Part shown: positions 61,601 to 64,000 of the stretch, piece by piece
How positions within the stretch are numbered: the stretch's first letter is position 1
How the letters are laid out: each line of letters begins with the position of its first letter
Assembly (NCBI RefSeq): GCF_002368335.1
Contig: NZ_AP018288.1
Location: 3,891,096-3,955,095 of the forward strand
Direction of reading: 5' to 3'
DNA: 64,000 nucleotides
From: Nostoc sp. NIES-4103
GTDB taxonomy: Bacteria; Cyanobacteriota; Cyanobacteriia; Cyanobacteriales; Nostocaceae
Notes under the pieces: generated by a model
What the model was told of the DNA's origin: nothing
The model's database searches: none
The model's input: the letters and a program-made list of their open reading frames with translations, nothing else
Program-made: the position numbers and the translations under genes

Positions 61601-63996
61601 TCCGTCATTGGTCAACTTTGCGCTGGTGGTTAGAGGAAAATCGTAGTCGGTTACGCCTAACTCGCGAAATTGAACAAGCAGCAGCTTTATGGAAACACAA
61701 TCATGAGCAACCAGATTTTTTGTTGCATGGTGTCCGGCTTGCAGAAGCTGAAGATATTTATGTCAAATACACAGATGAATTATCTGTAGATGTCCAATGC
61801 TTCATTGCTGCTTGTTTAGAGGCTAGACAACAACAACAACTTGAGCAGAAAAAGCGACTCAGACAAGCCCAAAGAGCAGTTATAATTATTAGTATATTGG
61901 GTATTGCTGCTAGTGGTTTTGGTGGTTTTGCCTACTTGCAAAAACAAGCAGCACAATTGCGTGAAATTGCCGCTTTGAATGCCTCATCCGAAGCATTTTT
62001 GTTTTCTAATCAACAACTCGAAGCTGTAATTTCTAGTGTGAAAGCTGCAAAAGAACTCAAACAAGTTTTTTCACCTCCAAAAGAAATTCAAATTACTACG
62101 GCGGCAACTTTACAACAAGCTATTAATCAAACTCAAGAACTGAACCGATTACAAAGTCACAGTCAACAAGTTAATAGCATCAATTTTAGCCCAGATGGTC
62201 AATTTATAGCTTCTGCTAGTGATGATAAAACGATAAAATTATGGCATAGCAATGGAAAATTAATTACAGCGATCGCAGCAGCCAAAAACCGAGTTACAAA
62301 AATTGCTTTTAGTCCAGATGGTAAATTTATTGCTGCTAGCGCTGATAAGATTATTCAACTCTATCCCCTTGATACTGCCTGCATCAAAATACCAAGTTGC
62401 CCAAAAGTTATTAACGCTAATTTAATCAAAATTTTCACTGGTCATACTGATATTGTTACCGATTTGACTTTTAGCCCTGATGGTAAAGTTATTGCTTCTG
62501 CCAGCCTTGATAAAACTATAAAATTGTGGCGTGTTGATGGCACTTTAATCAAAACTTGGAATGCTCATGATGGGTGGGTTAATACTCTCAGCTTCAGCCC
62601 TAATGGCAAAACTATCGCCTCTGGTGGTGAAGATAACATGGTGAAACTTTGGCAGGTGCAAGATGGTAAGTTAATTAAAAATCTGGCAGGGCATCAAGGG
62701 CGTATTACTCGTGTTAAATTTAGTCATGATGGCAAAACCATCGCTTCTAGTAGTGGCGATAAAACTATTAAATTATGGAATGTTGAGGGGCAAGTTTTAC
62801 ACAGTCTAGAAGGTGACAGTGAGCAAGTGAACACCATTAGCTTTAGTCCAGATAGCCAGATTGTAGCTGCTGCTGACCGTAATATTAAAATTTGGCAGTT
62901 AGATGGTACTTTATTAAAAACTATTAAAGGGCATGGTGAGCAAATCAGAGATGTTAGCTTTAGCCCTAACGGAAAAATTATTGCTTCTGCTAGTGCTGAT
63001 AAAACGATTAGATTGTGGAAATTAGATAATCAATCAATTGCCAAAAATGATATTCAAAATGTTATCTTTAGTTCTAACGGCAAAACGTTTGTATCTATAG
63101 GTTGGGATGGTAGTATAACCATTTGGCAACAAGATAAAATTGCTAAAGCATCAATATTGATTAAATTTCAGGTTGATAAAAGTATTATTGATACTCTAGA
63201 TTTTAGCCAAAATGGCAAAATTTTAACAATAGCTAACTCCAATAAAAATATTCAAATTTGGGATATTCAAAATCAAAAGTTAATTAAAACACTGACAGGA
63301 CACCACGATAGAATTACAAGCATTATTTTTAGTCCAGATAATCAAATTATTGCCTCTGCCAGTGCTGATAAAACTATTAAATTGTGGCGTGTTGTTGATG
63401 GTAAATTATTACAAACACTCCATGGGCATAGCGATGAAGTGACGAGTGTTAGTTTTAGTCCTGACGGCAAGCTGCTAGCTTCTGGTAGCGTTGATAATAC
63501 AGTAAAAGTTTGGCAAGTTGATGGTAATTTAGTAAAAACTTTGACTGGTCACGGTTTAGCGATCGCGTCTGTAAAATTTAGTCCAGATGGCAAAACCCTG
63601 GCTTCTGCCAGTTGGGATAATACTATCAAGCTTTGGAACGTCACAGACGGCAAATTAATTAATACTCTCAGTGGACATACAGACGGCGTAACCAGCTTAA
63701 GTTTTAGCGCAGATGGTGAAATACTGGCTTCTGCTAGTGCTGACAGCACCATCAAACTCTGGAGTATGGCAGATAACACATTGCTGAAAACACTATTGGG
63801 ACATCCTCAAAAGGTGAATAGCATCAGCTTTAGTGCTGATAGTAAATTCCTATTGAGTACTGGTGAAAATACTGGGGTGATGCTGTGGAATCTCAATTTA
63901 GATGATTTGATGCAGCAAGGTTGCTCAAGAATAACAGATTATCTTCAAAATAATCCCAATGCTTCTGGTCTAGTTTCTCAGCGCTTATGCTCGTGA
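58603..63996 (+). CDS. Caspase-like / STAND NTPase / WD40 multidomain protein
   Basis: 1,797 residues, complete. Domains in order: caspase-like peptidase (about 20-250) with His106 in YFSGHGML and Cys157 in LDACHSGG; a linker; a STAND-type NTPase starting with CPYRGLKAFNEEDAQYFYGRE, Walker A GASGSGKS (582-589) and Walker B VLVIDQFEELF (Asp730); a helical region with a likely membrane segment (AVIIISILGIAASGFGGFAYL); then 14 WD40 repeats from about residue 1190, enough for two seven-bladed propellers. Two low-complexity inserts (about 631-705 and 948-986) are translated dispersed repeats. The layout suggests ligand sensing by WD40 leading to protease activation, a signalling, cell-death or antiviral switch. 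Confidence 0.85.
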   Translation: MPRGLATSQSTQIQPTISPKLWLLLVGVNQYLDEQLPCLRYSAVDCQVLAEALTSATQELFTQKEIKIFHDFADQLPLLDTVRDNLQQITNAAQPSDTILFYFSGHGMLQPSTQQAFLCLADTQKDNLQNTGLAVKELLQLLGNSGVQNQLVWLDACHSGGMSLRNSGDLLNPTPQLLEVLQQRAAKSKGFYALLSCDTDQQSWEFPELGHGVFTYYLMRGLCGDAADTQGVISADGLYRYVYHQTLQYIDKTNQQLRLINQQKRGKGDTQLYSEYPLQTPKRIVEGIGELILGAIPAIAQSLPPRTALVIEGISNSQTALDFSKVLAGAGVFELEYLPRSGTTTAKEIRETIKQCLRVTSQPQRHNPEEPATVLLYLRGRLQETPSGEAALVLLDDIWLSRSWLRQQLRRSQIIQQIIILDCPVGAQVGAYSCTPLQEWVEDLQLASEKGQCIIAAAFLKDNPELFAQALINTLKAVSQPDGLSVAAWISQLQVYLAAQTQILLSPPLYIWLSGTQGVIEIIPAIAGVRSHKTAALDLRICPYRGLKAFNEEDAQYFYGRESLTQQLIAQLAHKSFLAVVGASGSGKSSVVQAGLITQLRLGKQLPGSDSWLVRSLRPGARPLEALARRLGEGRGAFEQGSGGVGGAGGAGEAGGAFEQGNSGPPRPKGVGIRGNGGAGEDEGVISTSPHPPIPSSPHLLLEGMLYQGVEGFVYWVRSRPEPMVVLVIDQFEELFTLAPSEDRQRFLELMLGAIAYACDKFKLVITVRADFIASCLEIPALATLLQESSVLVPPKLSDEDYRRVIVNPAEQVGLKVESGLVEVLLQELNYSAGDLPLLEFVLEQLWEFRQEGELTLAAYQQQIGGIKGALERKAQEVYESLDSQAQDCARWIFLSLTQLGEGTEDTRRRVLKSELVVKKYAHDLVERTLLALTAAKLIVVNLEEELLSRGVGEQGSRGVGEQRSRGDKGEISTSSPPSPYPPISPTQAVTIEVAHEILIRHWSTLRWWLEENRSRLRLTREIEQAAALWKHNHEQPDFLLHGVRLAEAEDIYVKYTDELSVDVQCFIAACLEARQQQQLEQKKRLRQAQRAVIIISILGIAASGFGGFAYLQKQAAQLREIAALNASSEAFLFSNQQLEAVISSVKAAKELKQVFSPPKEIQITTAATLQQAINQTQELNRLQSHSQQVNSINFSPDGQFIASASDDKTIKLWHSNGKLITAIAAAKNRVTKIAFSPDGKFIAASADKIIQLYPLDTACIKIPSCPKVINANLIKIFTGHTDIVTDLTFSPDGKVIASASLDKTIKLWRVDGTLIKTWNAHDGWVNTLSFSPNGKTIASGGEDNMVKLWQVQDGKLIKNLAGHQGRITRVKFSHDGKTIASSSGDKTIKLWNVEGQVLHSLEGDSEQVNTISFSPDSQIVAAADRNIKIWQLDGTLLKTIKGHGEQIRDVSFSPNGKIIASASADKTIRLWKLDNQSIAKNDIQNVIFSSNGKTFVSIGWDGSITIWQQDKIAKASILIKFQVDKSIIDTLDFSQNGKILTIANSNKNIQIWDIQNQKLIKTLTGHHDRITSIIFSPDNQIIASASADKTIKLWRVVDGKLLQTLHGHSDEVTSVSFSPDGKLLASGSVDNTVKVWQVDGNLVKTLTGHGLAIASVKFSPDGKTLASASWDNTIKLWNVTDGKLINTLSGHTDGVTSLSFSADGEILASASADSTIKLWSMADNTLLKTLLGHPQKVNSISFSADSKFLLSTGENTGVMLWNLNLDDLMQQGCSRITDYLQNNPNASGLVSQRLCS
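60494..60720. repeat. G-rich/C-rich dispersed repeat inside the caspase-STAND gene
   Basis: GGGGAGCAGGGGGAGCAGGGG-type units followed by CATCCCCCCATCCCCCTATCC. It encodes an unstructured GGAGGAGEAGG and SPHPPIPSSPHL insert in the NTPase domain, about 75 residues, without breaking the frame. The array can form a hairpin. Confidence 0.65.
61444..61560. repeat. Second G-rich/C-rich repeat inside the caspase-STAND gene
   Basis: GGGGAGTAGGGGAGCAGGGG units followed by CCCCCCATCCCCCTATCCCC. It encodes SRGVGEQGSRGVGEQRSRG and SPPSPYPPISP, a flexible insert. Same kind as the repeat at 60494-60720. Confidence 0.65.
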
Positions 63997-64000
63997 GGGG

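Overview
The window looks like chromosomal DNA of a filamentous, nitrogen-fixing, heterocyst-type cyanobacterium (Nostoc/Anabaena lineage). Evidence: GCGATCGC (HIP1) octamers outside 33-49 kb, a nifV homocitrate synthase, ycf34, a PEP-CTERM protein, fused PutA, hybrid kinases, a caspase/STAND/WD40 giant, and short tandem repeats (GTAATTC, CTAACTC-like) plus C-rich or G-rich palindromic repeats that enter reading frames. No rRNA, tRNA or CRISPR array was recognised.

1-32.2 kb is ordinary chromosome: a TrkA-type NAD-binding protein, a truncated DUF3124 lipoprotein, a CPA1 Na+/H+ antiporter, a spore-photoproduct-lyase-like radical SAM protein, an MtfA-like peptidase, a protein with two Tudor-knot domains, an SDR/flavin monooxygenase/HD cluster, PutA, a GNAT protein, a hybrid histidine kinase, a BtuF-like protein, a protealysin-like M4 peptidase, a methyltransferase, a PEP-CTERM protein, nifV, tsaB, ycf34, a CCA-adding enzyme, a pentapeptide-repeat protein and a DUF6174 protein.

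32.3-55.1 kb is an integrated element of about 22.8 kb. It lies between two 145-bp direct copies of the 5' end and upstream region of an FdhF/YdeP-type molybdopterin oxidoreductase gene. The left copy is a 33-codon stub; the right copy restores an intact 740-codon gene. A tyrosine recombinase lies directly inside the right end. The element has a leftward block with a DUF3987-type primase/helicase-like protein, beta-rich phage-like proteins, a proline-rich 644-aa protein, a hydrophobic protein, a lipoprotein, a small membrane protein and a two-domain endolysin. A rightward block of small unknown genes leads to the integrase. In between are a KGK-domain gene, a ribbon-helix-helix-like gene with tandem CACGTG palindromes, and a 700-bp hairpin-rich non-coding stretch. 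I recognise no terminase, portal, HK97 capsid, tail tape measure or packaging ATPase, so it may be a phage satellite, a tail-less virus or a divergent prophage. This is the best candidate for something undescribed.

55.1-64 kb returns to chromosome: the restored oxidoreductase, an ADP-ribosylglycohydrolase, an Uma2 fragment, and a 1,797-aa caspase-STAND-WD40 protein with 14 WD40 repeats, which fits a signalling, cell-death or defence switch.
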